Shown: positions 22,234 to 33,400 of the stretch, piece after piece
Position numbering within the stretch: the stretch's first letter is position 1
Layout: every line of letters starts with the position of its first letter
Origin: Hyaloscypha bicolor E
Lineage: Eukaryota > Ascomycota > Leotiomycetes > Helotiales > Hyaloscyphaceae
Assembly (NCBI RefSeq): GCF_002865645.1
Contig: NW_020194554.1
Location: 744,001 to 808,000, forward strand
Direction: 5' to 3'
Length of the DNA: 64,000 nucleotides
Notes under the pieces: generated by a model
The model's input: the letters and a program-made list of their open reading frames with translations, nothing else
Databases searched by the model: none
What the model was told of the DNA's origin: nothing
Translations under genes and position numbers: made by a program

Positions 22234-23340
22234 ATGGACCATGACTCCGTCAACGGAATAACCATCCCGACGCCAAAAATGGCAGGCACATTCCCACGTT
22301 TCCTCGATATTCCAAAAGAAATACGACTTCTCATTTGGGAATTAACATACCCACGCAACCGGGTCATACAAATAATCTCCACCCGCTTCTACAAAGAATT
22401 TGAAAATTGGCAACTCGACGCAAAAGGTTCACACTGGACCATTTCCAGCACATCTCCCATTGCCCTCGACGTCTGCAAGGAGTCCCGAGACCTCGCAAAG
22501 ACTCGATATATCCCTATCCTCGAATGCCTCCACAAAAAAGCCAAGGACGTCGATCTCAGCGCTCACCCAGTGAGATTCTCAGGGCTTCGCAGTGTCCGAA
22601 TCAATCTCGAGCATGACACCATCCTCATGGGCCCTGCACACATGACCTACATCTCTCAACACCTCGACTTCTCAAAAATCAAGCACCTGGCGCTCATGTC
22701 GTATGAGGAGTACCTGGGCACCGCTCCCGTGCTGTCTGGGTCGCTTCGGCGCAAGCCACGCTGGACTGGCGCTGCAGGGAGCTGGACGAGTACCTGGCCG
22801 AACCTGAAAAGTCTCAACTTCGTCCTTGGACGCACGAGTTGCATTCCTGATTCTGAAAACAGACCCTGGCAACCGAGCTTCGAGCTACTGGATGTGGACT
22901 CAAACTTCAGTGATACGGCGGCGTGGATCAAGCAGATGTCCTCCAAGGGTGAGACGACCGTACGCCTGCGTTTCACGACACTCCAAAATATCTGCTCTCT
23001 TGCAGCGGAGTTGCGGCGGCATTACCGTGATGCGAAAGCGGCGATCGAGAAGGCGGAGAAGTGGGAGAATTTGGAGTTTCGAGTCACAGTTGCGACCCAT
23101 CAGCAAAATATGGAGGACCACTCACGCAAGTGCTGCCCTCGCCGCGATTGTCCGAATAGAGTATGGAGAGTATCCTATCTAAGCGCAAGCTCGGAGAGAA
23201 ACCATGTTCCTCCACCCGCTGACCCGCTTCAGTGGGCACAGCTGGGGTTATTTTATTGGCAGGACGATGTGCCCATCTGCGACGGGAATGGTGAAATGTG
23301 GAGTCGGTATAATGGAATTCAGGGGCTTTTCGAGAAATAG
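22234..23340 (+). CDS. 2EXR-domain protein, 368 aa
   Basis: Single-exon gene. The 2EXR motif is at residues about 24-42 (FPRFLDIPKEIRLLIWELTYP), followed by the usual block where a former aromatic-rich region leads to ICLEV-type IALDVCKESRDLAKTRY. The middle contains long amphipathic stretches, and the C-terminus has a Cys pair region (KCCPRRDCPNR) and a Trp-rich end. I chose the ATG at 22234 because it is the first ATG and leads directly into the conserved domain. The neighbouring upstream gene belongs to the same family but diverges in sequence, so a local ancient duplication is likely. No biochemical function is established for 2EXR proteins to my knowledge. Confidence 0.85.
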   Translation: MDHDSVNGITIPTPKMAGTFPRFLDIPKEIRLLIWELTYPRNRVIQIISTRFYKEFENWQLDAKGSHWTISSTSPIALDVCKESRDLAKTRYIPILECLHKKAKDVDLSAHPVRFSGLRSVRINLEHDTILMGPAHMTYISQHLDFSKIKHLALMSYEEYLGTAPVLSGSLRRKPRWTGAAGSWTSTWPNLKSLNFVLGRTSCIPDSENRPWQPSFELLDVDSNFSDTAAWIKQMSSKGETTVRLRFTTLQNICSLAAELRRHYRDAKAAIEKAEKWENLEFRVTVATHQQNMEDHSRKCCPRRDCPNRVWRVSYLSASSERNHVPPPADPLQWAQLGLFYWQDDVPICDGNGEMWSRYNGIQGLFEK

Positions 23341-23542
23341 GGAGAATATTAAAGGATTGTTGTTTGAGCGATCAGATTCCCACTTTGAATTATCTGAGTT
23401 CCAATTGCAGTGATCGGCACGACAGGCGGAAGAATGAATGTTGAAGCAAATTTATAATATTGAAAGAGCCACAATCTCGAAACTTCCGTCCACTGATCAT
23501 TCCCTTGCTTGACGTGACCAATATACCTTCCAGTAGAGGAGA

Positions 23543-25099
23543 TTAGAAGTGTCTGGCACCACGATGAAACAAGGGAAAAAAGGGGTTGGTCCCGAGGGTA
23601 CCTAATCCCAGCGTTGTTCGGGGAGGCTTTGGATTCTTCATATCCTGAATAGTTTTCTTCCACGACTCGGTTGACTTTTTGCATTTGTTAAACCTTAAAC
23701 CGAACCGTCCGCTCCGTCCTTCGTGCACCCGGTAATAGGCGGCTTCGAATTCAGATGGCAAATACGGGAATTTGCAGCGATATTCCCGCGGTATCCTTGG
23801 TGTCCGCTTTGGCCCGGGACATCGATCCTTCGAAATACATTCCTTCTCCATCACCATAACCTCGATCCCGTCAGCCGGCACAACGCATTTGGGTGTCCAT
23901 TGAGTGAGCATTCTCTTGTCCATCGAGTCTTCCCATGGAATCCAAGGCATAATCTTATACTTTTTAAGGGAGCTTCCAAATCGCACCTGAACCAACTCGG
24001 AACTGCTCCTTTCGTTGGGGTACAGAAAGCCACTGTGCCCTCTCCAGCGGTCGTAGTAGATCTGTTTCGAAGGCGGCCAACGAAATATTCTTTCAGACAT
24101 CGGCCGTGACCTCATTGCTTCATAGTATGCGTCCAGATCCATAAAGTATTGCAATTCAGCGGCGGCATGCTCCAATTTTGGAGGAGGCTTCTCTTCCCTT
24201 CTCGACTTTTTTTCTTTTGCATCTTTGCATTGTTGAATCCAGTTTGTCCATCCACGTTTGTACGCTTTCTTGGGGTTGTTTAGGACTGTGATAGGATCGA
24301 TGACAATGCGGGTTCCTTCAAAAAACTTCTGACGAATATCGCGATAATGGGGTTTTATAGCTAAGAACCCTGCTTCCCAAGCCACAATTCTACAATGTAG
24401 GCAGGGTCTCATTGGCAATTTTTTGCGATCTTCAAGCCTTGCTTGTCGTACATTCTCATCTGAAGGGTATATGAACAAAGAAGGTTGCGCCATTGACAGA
24501 TTGTGAACGGGATGGTCGAGGCGGACAACGCTTCCGGAGTAGAGATCCATGAAGTCAAGCCCAAAATTTTGTTCCCCTGGCATATCCAATCGCATGATGA
24601 GTCCTCTGGGTCGAAAGAAGGTCATATCTTGTTCCGCGACGTTGTCAAGGACGAACTCGATGTGTTTGGCTATGGTATGTATCCTGAAGTCATACATATG
24701 TGGATGGTGATACTGTCCGCCTCTGCAGTGGTCAAACTTTCCAATGATTGCATCTCCAAAGCGGGTCCAGTCTGACAGCGAAATGTCGCACTTTGCCAGC
24801 GCTAACGGATACGGGAATCCCTTCTCTAGGTCTTCAGTGTCTTCTGCTAATATCTGTATTCCCCGAGGTAGTATTTCGGCTGGGTCGACGTGATGTGGGT
24901 AGTATTGGGCCTTGATCAACTCTTGACGTTGTCTCTCTCTCTTGCATTTTTCATCCTGTATTTCCTCATCCTTTCTTTTCTCGATGCTCTTTTCGGCACA
25001 TGTATCCGGGTCTCCAACCTCCTTGAGCACCGCCTTCTCTGTTGCCAACCAGAAATAAAATTCTTCGTTTGCCGAGCCCGGATTCGAGTAACTAGCCAT
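23543..25099 (-). CDS. Hypothetical protein, 518 aa
   Basis: One open frame of 518 codons from an ATG at 25099 with no obvious intron. I do not recognise the family. The N-terminal ~65 residues form a charged, probably coiled-coil segment (repeated Glu, Lys, Arg, Gln). The centre contains FLAIKPHYRDIRQKF and a basic lysine-rich stretch (about residues 290-310). The C-terminal half is rich in Arg, Pro and Tyr and shows two Cys pairs too far apart for a known zinc site. No signal peptide or transmembrane segment is visible, so a cytosolic or nuclear protein is likely. The long frame and ordinary composition support real coding. It converges with the 2EXR gene upstream in the window (202 bp between stops). 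Confidence 0.7.
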   Translation of the reverse strand: MASYSNPGSANEEFYFWLATEKAVLKEVGDPDTCAEKSIEKRKDEEIQDEKCKRERQRQELIKAQYYPHHVDPAEILPRGIQILAEDTEDLEKGFPYPLALAKCDISLSDWTRFGDAIIGKFDHCRGGQYHHPHMYDFRIHTIAKHIEFVLDNVAEQDMTFFRPRGLIMRLDMPGEQNFGLDFMDLYSGSVVRLDHPVHNLSMAQPSLFIYPSDENVRQARLEDRKKLPMRPCLHCRIVAWEAGFLAIKPHYRDIRQKFFEGTRIVIDPITVLNNPKKAYKRGWTNWIQQCKDAKEKKSRREEKPPPKLEHAAAELQYFMDLDAYYEAMRSRPMSERIFRWPPSKQIYYDRWRGHSGFLYPNERSSSELVQVRFGSSLKKYKIMPWIPWEDSMDKRMLTQWTPKCVVPADGIEVMVMEKECISKDRCPGPKRTPRIPREYRCKFPYLPSEFEAAYYRVHEGRSGRFGLRFNKCKKSTESWKKTIQDMKNPKPPRTTLGLGTLGTNPFFPLFHRGARHF

Positions 25100-25606
25100 T
25101 GATCAATCCTGAAGGGGATTGGCACCTAAAACGCCACGCGCTAGAACACGATGACGGTCTTATACAGGGTGACGATATTGCGAGGAGGACGGCTTGTAGA
25201 CGGCTGGATAGAAGGATAAAAGCAAGAGTGCCGCTGCAGTCTAAAATTATCAGCAACGCTCAACTGCTTCATATTCGTTCTGCATACCTGACTAGTAATA
25301 TAAAATCGGGAATGTTGACGGAAGAAAGTAGATCTCTCTTTGTAGGTAACCAAAGGTACGATGGGAGTTATGGATGATGAGGCTGTTGCAGAAGGCTTGT
25401 TGTCGATCGTGAAAGATCTGCGGGAAGCTAGCAGCGAGGCAAGGGAACTGGATCGTACTTTCCGGTCATACTTTGAACACGCAGCATGGAAACGGCTGGT
25501 TCTCGCCGGGCCTCTGGAAACAGGTGTCATTGGTATCTTGAAAAGCCAATGGTACAATTTTTCATGTCATCCCAAACTCCAGCGCCGCGAATCAAAAGTA
25601 TCTCTG
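25100..25606. other. Intergenic region
   Basis: About 500 bp holding the promoter of the 518-aa gene and the 3' flank of the SR-protein gene. Small open frames on both strands have no motifs. Confidence 0.4.
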
Positions 25607-26534
25607 CTAACGTCTGCCACGGCCACCCCGTCCACGGCTCCGGCTCCGGCTCCTATCATCATAACTGCTGTAACTGCTATAACTCGGACTTCTCCTTCTT
25701 CTGCCTCCTCCATTACGACCAGGGCTATCTCTGCGTCCTCCCCGTCTTCTTGGTGGGGATCGAGAACGCGAAGAAATAGACCTTGAGCGGGTTCTATGGC
25801 GCCTTGGGGAACGAGACCGAGAGAGGGATCTTGGCCTGTATGTATCAAAGTTTCTCTCGGGTCTGCCATAGCTCGGAAGGGGAGATCGACGTCTGGGGGC
25901 TGGAGGAGGGCGGAAACTGGCGGCTGGGGGGCCACGAGGGTCTATATTCGCGCCGCGTCTTGCAAGAGGTGGAGATGGGGAGAACTTGCGGCGGGGGAGA
26001 ACAATCGAAACGTTGATGACAGCTCCATCGATTTGGGATTCGTGCATGTGGGCGATCGCTGCCTCGGCATCGGCTTCCGAAGTGTACAGGATGTATGCTG
26101 TCCCACGATTGGTGTTGACTGGGAAGTTAGTCAGAGTGTTTGCAAATTGTAGAATGTTCTCACAGTTCCTGTTGATTGGCATGTCCAAATCTCGAATCTG
26201 TCCATACACGCCAAAGATCTCGCGGAGATGGTCCTCGTTGACGTTCTTCGTGAGCTTCTCAATCACAACCTGGGAGAGTTAGCGGAGTGCTTCTATTAGT
26301 TATTCTAGAACTTGCCTTTGTGCTTCTGACAGGACTTGGGCTTCTGCCACGACTTGGGCTGCGGGAACGACTCTCGGTCCTGTACCTGCCATTTCGTCGA
26401 GGACTGCGGCTGACAGAACGGGGCGAGATGGAACGGCGTCGCGAAGGAGATCGTGATTCGGGTCTGGGATTGGAAGCCTCGGAAAATGGCGACCGGGTAC
26501 GCGGCCGTCCTCGAGATGGCGATCTTGAAGGCAT
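25607..26534 (-). CDS. RNPS1-like SR protein (RRM flanked by RS domains)
   Basis: Nuclear RNA-binding protein of the RNPS1 type, which in animals joins the exon-junction/ASAP complexes and promotes splicing. Exons 26534-26316, 26269-26164 and 26118-25607 give 278 aa. Residues 1-73 are an RS domain (SPSRGRPRTRSPF and similar). The RRM (about 74-155) starts VVIEKLTKNVNEDHLREIF (RNP2 region) and has RGTAYILY as RNP1. A C-terminal Pro-rich then RS/RGG tail follows. The first intron uses a GC donor (GCAAGT, 26315) and an AG acceptor; removing it joins RSTK to VVIEKL. Removing the 45-bp second intron rebuilds PINRNFNTNRGTAYILY. The ATG at 26534 precedes MPSRSPSRG, a typical start for this family. 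Confidence 0.9.
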
Positions 26535-28201
26535 GGTTGCGCTGATGTTGAAGTGCAGAGGAATGTGTCGCGTTGAACGCAAGGCTCTGGATTTTTGATT
26601 TGGTCACGTGGAGAGACCCCTGAATTCACCAATCAGCATTTTCCGGGAGTTATGATTAAAGAGTATTATGTGACAGATTTTTTGTTTTCAGCTCTTACTT
26701 AAATCCCTTCTTCAATCTCTTCCCAAATCTGGCTACGCTAAGACTTGGCAAATTCGAAAAGGGAGGCTTAGACCTTACTCTGCGCAGTAATCTCGAATAC
26801 TTTGGCCGAGGTCAGAAGTTGGGACGAATATTTTGTGTGTGGGCACGGCGATTGCTCTGCTGCTTTCGGGTTGCAGCTGTTCGAGCCGCCAACCAACTAT
26901 TCGTCTTCCATACTTCCCGATCCAACACATTTCATGGGCTTTTTCGTCCATTAATAGCATTATAGCACAAGGATAAGTCTATGTATATTCCAACTATTGG
27001 AACATTTTTCTTGCTCTTCCTACAGATTAATTGTTACTATGTATCTTTCCTGATTTTACTATTTGTTAATCCAATCTTCTTGCTTCACCTTCCTTAAATC
27101 AGAGCTTCAACTTTTCTTCCCTACATACAAACAAAATTTGAACTGTTACATCACCAGTCCTCATTAAGCCTTTCTTTCCAGCGTCCACAATGCATCCCCA
27201 TCTCTCCTCTCAATCCTTGGATTCAACTGCCTCACCCAAGCTGCTATGCCCGGGAGACAGTGCTCAGAACCTCCACATCCAAGAATGAGGACTCAATACT
27301 ACGGCCTTCTTTCAACCTAATATACCAGTCCACTGTGGATAGCTACAACATGAACTCCGATCATTGCAAGTGGCGTGCGGCTTTGCGGCTTGTAGGTGCT
27401 ATTTTCTCTGAGCTAACTTTTCCCCTCTCTTGTAGTTTTCGGGCCTTTATCCTTTTTAAACATGTCTTAAGAAGAAAGAGCTCTCGAGACATTACTTCAG
27501 CTTCCACTTCCAAAATCCTTTCATGTTATGCAATGCTGACACCAAGATCATTAGGTACATTTCGGGAACCTATTCGGAGGCCCATGTCGATATTGGGTTT
27601 GTGCGTTACCACGATGGGCAGGGATTTTTGCACTGCCGCCGACGTGGCGCCTGGGACCCATTGTTGAAGACATTCGGTGGATATTCCTCTGGGGATGGGG
27701 CGGGTGACAGAGGGGAATGGCTGAAAGTACAATATCCATGCATTGCTAACCTTAGACTCCACCTTTGTCTAGAAATTTAATTTTGAGCCTTAATTTTAAG
27801 ACCCAACTCTAAACGGTCCTATATGAAAGAGTGCAGAGTCTCAATAAGGCCCTGAAGTTCGAACGAAGGTGGGCAAAGGCTATCGAAAAGACATTTATGC
27901 ACTTACCACATGATCGAATCCACTTACTCAATGCCTTTCCGGCTCACAAATCCGACCTAATCCATACAATTTGAGATCCATATCGCAGCAGCGAAAACAG
28001 AAGCGATTTCAAAAACAGTCTGCCCTGTTTAAAAAGATGATAACCTTTGGACACCTTCCTCGAACAATCAAACCCGTCGTATCGCTAACGAGGAACGCTC
28101 CAGGGAAGCGAGCCCACTAAAGAATTCCAGCACAACTCGGCAAAAAAAAAATTGTGCAACGGATCATCTTCACTCCAGCAATAACCGCAATCACAGCATA
28201 T
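26535..28201. other. Gene-free stretch
   Basis: About 1.7 kb upstream of the SR-protein gene. Plus-strand frames near 27260-27780 reach 135 codons but show no motif and overlap each other in different frames. The sequence is AT-rich around 26980-27120. Nothing further is supportable. Confidence 0.45.
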
Positions 28202-28202
28202 G

Positions 28203-28216
28203 AAAAAAACAAAAAA
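28203..28216 (-). terminator. Pol III terminator of tRNA-Thr
   Basis: On the minus strand a T6-G-T7 run lies 24-37 nt downstream of the tRNA 3' end, a strong RNA polymerase III stop. Its presence suggests the tRNA gene is, or recently was, transcribed. Confidence 0.75.
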
Positions 28217-28239
28217 TGAAGGTTTGATGGCATGAATTG

Positions 28240-28361
28240 TGCCCTCGGACGGAATCGAACTATTGCTCATTAGTTTTTTGTACAATGGATTTCATCGTGA
28301 GTAGCTTACCCGGCAACCTCGTCATTACTAGTGACGCGCTCTACCATTGAGCTACGAGGGC
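28240..28361 (-). tRNA. tRNA-Thr(AGT) interrupted in the T-arm by a 50-nt intron-like block
   Basis: The minus strand folds as a tRNA. The acceptor stem GCCCTCG (28361-28355) pairs perfectly with CGAGGGC (28247-28241), and the discriminator is A. The D-arm GCTC/GAGC and the anticodon stem CGTCA/TGACG are perfect, with loop CTAGTAA giving anticodon AGT (threonine). There is no canonical intron at position 37/38. After variable loop AGGTT and T-stem strand GCCGG, 50 nt intervene (28309-28260) before the T-loop TTCGATT and the strand CCGTC. The block begins GTAAGC, holds ACTAATG near its end and finishes ATAG, like a spliceosomal intron. Exact removal gives a 72-nt tRNA with a 7-nt T-loop, one C-U mismatch in the T-stem, and a consensus B-box GGTTCGATTCC. 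With the block in place the B-box differs at one base. Confidence 0.85.
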
Positions 28362-28957
28362 TGTTTGCAGGTTGTGAAACCTGCTTACGACCACACTGCT
28401 TGTTGGTTGTTGACGCAGAACTCGCTATTTAGTTATAAGACAGTCATGCTAAAAAAAGGTGGAGTGACACGTGAACGTGGGGACAACGTGGGGCCGACAC
28501 TAGATCCCGAGGTTAGTTTGTGTTGGAAGCGATATGGGAACTCCCGAGTTCCTGATACGGTGTAACCACGACGTTGAACTTCTTCTATAGAGAAAAACTA
28601 CTTCAAATGTACTATCATCTGGGTTTTTAGATTCAAGAAAGAGCTTTAATCGTTTATTAGTATTGCGTGTTTCGTTGCTTCTTGGCTCGTCTCGGATGTC
28701 GTGAAGCGAGTACATGGTGTAGTCCAAGAACCACAAGACTTTGCATGTCAAAATGTCAAAATGTCAAAATGTCAAATTCTGCAAGCCCTCCAAAGGCCAG
28801 TTTCCAGCCCACAAACGCCCCAAGAATCAAAGCCTCACAATCAGGTCCTTTAATCCTATCGAAAGGCCGGGGATATCATATGTTAGGGATTAAAGCTAAT
28901 CATACAAGGCACATCCAAATACCAATCATGAGGCAAAAAGGATGGGACCAAACACAC
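28362..28957. other. Intergenic region
   Basis: About 600 bp between the tRNA and the rhodopsin-domain gene. It contains the tRNA 5' flank and one short tandem array (28745-28776). No gene seen. Confidence 0.5.
28745..28776. repeat. Four exact copies of ATGTCAAA
   Basis: A perfect 8-bp tandem repeat, four units, about 180 bp beyond the stop codon of the rhodopsin-domain gene. Probably a simple microsatellite. Confidence 0.95.
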
Positions 28958-30431
28958 TCAAGGGCCCTGATCCTTCCTCGTCCCCTTCACCATAACCCTA
29001 ACTGTCTTCCTGATCTCCCCCTCCCTAACCTCCCTCTCCACAATCGCCCTCTCACTCTCCGCATCCCCACTCGCACCCTCATCACTCTCCCTGCCCGCCT
29101 TTGTCTCGAAATCAATCCAGGACTTATTCCCCACATTCGTGTCTTTCGGCGGGAACTCCAGATTCGACTGGCTGCTCAGCTCAAACCCTGGATGATTCGC
29201 CGTTATGCGGCTTATAGCCGTTCCGCTACCGTACTTCCTGTTTTTAGAAGTGAAGTTGTCGGTCGTGCGGATGGAAGATAGGAGACCTGGGGCAATTTGT
29301 CGAAGTAGAGGCTTGACTGCTGGTGCGGAGACGCAGAAAATACCTGCGTTGATCTCGACCGCGGCCCAGATGTCGATGTCGTACGAATCCCAGGGGATGT
29401 CTGAGCTGTTGTCGATGTGAATGATGCGTACTATTCTGATGATTGCTGCTAGGACGACGAGGATACTGAGGGAGAGAACTGCCATCAGAGAGAACTTTTG
29501 CTTCTTGGGGATTTGGAGGCGGGCTAGGAATCTCAGCTTAATTTTTAGTGTAGAGGGCGAAGGAAGACGCACCAATTTTGGGGATCACGAAGACGAGCAG
29601 CACAACGTCAGCGAGAATGTTGAGAATTGCTGATGCGTATAGAGGAGGGACGATGCTGGCACACTTCGCTGGGATCATAGACCAGGTACCTATCATCTGT
29701 AAGTCAAGGACAGAGGACACAGGTGGCGACCCAGGATGATACCTTCAATTGGATGGCAGCGAAAGACGTGTGAACACAAAAGAGGGATTGAGAATATCGT
29801 TATAGCAGCGGCCATGGACCAAATCACTATCTTGCTGCCCCGATCCGTAAAGACACGGTAATAAAAGGCACAAACCGCTAATTTTGTGGTCATCAGCGTA
29901 AATTGATATAGTATTCGAGCGGCAAATCCCAATTTAATAGTAATTTTGATGTCATTGAGCGTCATCGTCTCGATATGTCTTCCAGAGCCGTAACGAGTGA
30001 GGAGACAGTTGACCACAGTCAACCCAACTCCGCCAACCACCTAATATAGTCAGCTTCTTTGACCACAACAATGAAAGGTGAGATGAAGGCACCCATGAAA
30101 CGAGAACCCCCCAGTCATCTATTCCCCAAGTCTTTATGAGGATTGCTCGAGAGTAGAATCGTCCAAAAACGAAGACGGTAGCAAACAGAAAAGGGAATAG
30201 GGTTCCAAATAGAATTTCTGGAATACGAGACTGGGCCAGAAATGCTGGATCCGGAGGGAGGCCCTAGAGAGATGTCAGATTCGAGGTACAAAGTTTTCTT
30301 GGAGTGTAGTTAATTAATCCGCCGTGGATTGTCTATTGTACATTTTCAACTGGCCTCCTAGCTCCAATGTATTTGCAAATAGAAGTGGCATGAAAAGTTA
30401 AACGTACCTGTGGAATCGGAGGAGAGCTCAT
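28958..30431 (-). CDS. Seven-TM fungal rhodopsin-domain integral membrane protein
   Basis: Member of the large Pth11/SAT-type fungal membrane family with a rhodopsin-like domain; ligands are mostly unknown. Exons 30431-30408, 30263-30093, 30040-29743, 29689-29573 and 29523-28958 give 391 aa. The short first exon encodes MSSPPIPQ. Hydrophobic helices follow, with the family words WGIDDWGVL after TM2, SHVFRCHPIEGTW before TM5 and RLQIPKKQKFSLM on the cytoplasmic loop, then DIDIWAAVEINAGIFC. The motif CHPIEGTW appears only if the third intron (29742-29690) uses the second of two candidate AGs, which fixes that splice site. The C-terminal ~110 residues are a charged cytoplasmic tail. No CFEM cysteine domain is present at the N-terminus. 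Confidence 0.9.
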
Positions 30432-33400
30432 ACTCGGTGACTGTGCAGATTGTCCCAAGGTCAGTGGGACTGGTTCTACTGAGCTGGCTAATAACAACTA
30501 TGATCCGGCTTGACGGAATAACCTTCAGCTGGCAGGTGGATCCCCAGATCTTAAGTTAAGGCTGCGGCACGCCACAGAAAGCCCTTAACTCTTTCTTCTC
30601 CTGGGAACGGCGTGCGGCGCGCACATGGGTGACTGCACGTCGATCGTTGATTGAACAGATTCTTCCATAGCACGGTGTGTTGGGTATTTTATGAATGAAG
30701 GTGGGGACGAGATTGAGACATTCGCACAGACCCCATGAATTTTCTGTTTCTGGAAGATCATGAATACTTTCTGTGGAGGCTGCATGTCCGCAGTTTCAAG
30801 GATCGCTCCTCATGGCAGGATCAGCCCGCTGGGGGGACGTCACAGAGGGAGGGGTTACTTCCCGCTGAATCGCTGATGTGCGACGGGAAACCCCCAGAAT
30901 TGAGACTGTTCGTCCCGAGTACTAGATCGCTCCCGTACGTTGATATCACAGGGCTGGATAACATTCAATCCCTCGCATGTGAAATGCAAGAAGATCTCTT
31001 TTATGAACAATAGCCCACCTCGAGAGTTCAACAAGCTCTCTGCATGCCTGGGGAGCTGGGCCTGCAGAGAGGATGCGCCTTGGCAGAGAGTCAATGAGCC
31101 AAAGCCAATACCGCAAATATTCGAGTCTCCCCGAAGCGCCAAGATGCCAAGACGCCTCGTAGTAGCGTTCACACTTCTGCGTCATTACAAGTATCCAGAT
31201 TGGAGAGATCAAAGTCGAGACGCGGGACAAACCATGTGGTCTTTGGCAGGGCCTAGGGAGTGAGTCGTGTCCTGGTGTGTGGATGGAGTGAAACGAAGTG
31301 AAGGCACGGACGGAGGCGTCGAAGTGGCGTCTCATGCTCCAATCGGCTCAATCGCCGGTTAGTCGAGATCTGCGGATTGTCCACCCTAGGGAATTCCCAC
31401 CCGTTACTTTTCCTCTCCACAGAAACCCTCAGCCAGCGATCTCGCACGAGATCCCTTCCGAGTCGTCTGGGCACCCCTCCAGAGGCAGAGGAGAGTCTTC
31501 GAGTCTTCGAGATACTCCAAACGCGTTCCCACCTTCTGTACCAGAAAATCCTTCCTCACACACACCGTTGTCCAAGCACCACTTGTAAACGAGCCAGATA
31601 CATGAATACCTGGATACCCAGGTACGGAGGCACCACGCCGCAGCAATGAAACTGCTAGTTTGCAGTCGAGCATTAGTTTGTGTACCCCCCGACCGCACAA
31701 AGAAGTGTCAATGCGGTTCATCCAGATAAGTGCACAGACAAGCGTACCCGCTCCTCGTTGTATTGATTTGTTGATAAGCAGATGCTTACTTGTGGCGGGC
31801 GCGTGAAAGTCAAAGCGAATGCATGAAACCTCAGCCGTCTGGATTTGCCAATCATGCCTCATCAACTTCTCTACGTTGCAGAGAGCAAAGCAGCAATCAG
31901 TCGATTTCGCTGTGACAACCTCTCAGCCTCGGAATCTATCATCGCATCTTGGAAAGTTTTGCGACAACACAAAGGAAACTGGGGGAATGAAGGCTGGTGG
32001 TATCGATTTGTCGGCATACTGGGCTAATACTAGAAATCGCGCATGAATTTTGCACAGTCGATGAGGCAATCCTCCGCTCTTAGCTCGCAACCTGCGTTGC
32101 GTAGTGGCTATTCCCTTCCTCAAGTCAAACTAGGAGCCAAGCTGTCTCAATAGTATCTGAGACTCTGGGGACGAACCCTATTGGAGGCTGGACAAATCCA
32201 TAGTTCTGGGACTATCGATGAGAACCAATGAGACAGTGACGTGATGTTATCATTCAGTCGATCTCGGCATGACGGCAATCGGCCAACCCTGTAGCGTGGC
32301 ACTGGAAGCACTAATATCTCATTAGAGGCCGCCTTCAACTTGGCTTTGATCGGTTTACAAAAGTAGCATATCAGCAAAACGCTCTCTCTTCCGTATCCCG
32401 CTCTCCGTCCGCTATACAAGTGAGAGGGACGAAAAGTGGGGTTACAGAAAGGTAGGAGCGAACCATTGAGCCAACAGGTTTTGCGTTGGTGAAGCAAGAA
32501 GGTCTCTGAGAACTTGCCGTGTCCGAGGCGGACAGCCTGTAGCGCGCTCTTCTCCCTTCTCGATCAGCATCGCTTCCAGACCCGTTTTCTACATCGTGGA
32601 AATATTAGCTTCGTTAGCTGCCGCAAGCCCTCTAGTCCTTGATGCCCAACAGAGAAATTATTGATCCGAGGAAGGCTGAATATTCAAGTGCTATTATTGC
32701 TGGATTCGTGTCTCACGTCCACTATCTTCTTCTTTTGCAGTTGCAGGCCAGACTAAGGAGGTCACATATTTGTCTGGCCTAGCGACGAAACTAAGAAACA
32801 AGCTCTCTGGCCTTCCAGTAGTGCGAGTCGCGACTCGCGACGAGACAATGAACTTCCGTTAGCTTTTCGCCCATGTATGTTAAAATATCTCCTTGTCTCT
32901 CAAAGGACACCAACTAAAGCATTTACCCAAATGGGGTGCAAATATCGGGGGTGCGGCCGACTTTGTGTGTGGAACTGAGTGCTTTCGATTTTGCTCAGAA
33001 GGGTACCAAGAGAGGCAGGGCATGCTGCTGCATTGTAGTCATGCATGGCAGGCAGAGTGCTTTGAACTCTCAAGGCGGTGTTGTCAAAGACTTGCTTGCT
33101 GTCATTAATTGTCAATTTCCTTCTACTACCACACCATTACTTTAGCTAGGTCTCTACGGTCACTTCATCGCAAATTCCAAGGTCGCCAAACACCAGTGCT
33201 GACACATTGTTACCCGGACCCATATAGATCTGAGGCATGGTTTAGGGGAAGTCGCGAGCAACTTTACCCTTCCCTTGAACAAATGGAGCTATCCTCTCCT
33301 ATAAAAAGGACCGCGCGGTAAGCATGTTCAATCTACTACGTTTGGGCAAGATTCTTTCATTGCGGCACCGGCCATGGATAACCATCTATTTCGCTCCACA

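Noticed and set aside
24503..24775. Plus-strand frame within the 518-aa gene
   Set aside because: Lies opposite an uninterrupted longer coding frame and lacks motifs.
27260..27780. Two overlapping plus-strand frames
   Set aside because: In different frames, no motif; joining them needs unsupported splicing.
28667..29281. 204-codon plus-strand frame opposite the rhodopsin-domain gene
   Set aside because: It is the complement of the charged C-terminal tail of the real gene.
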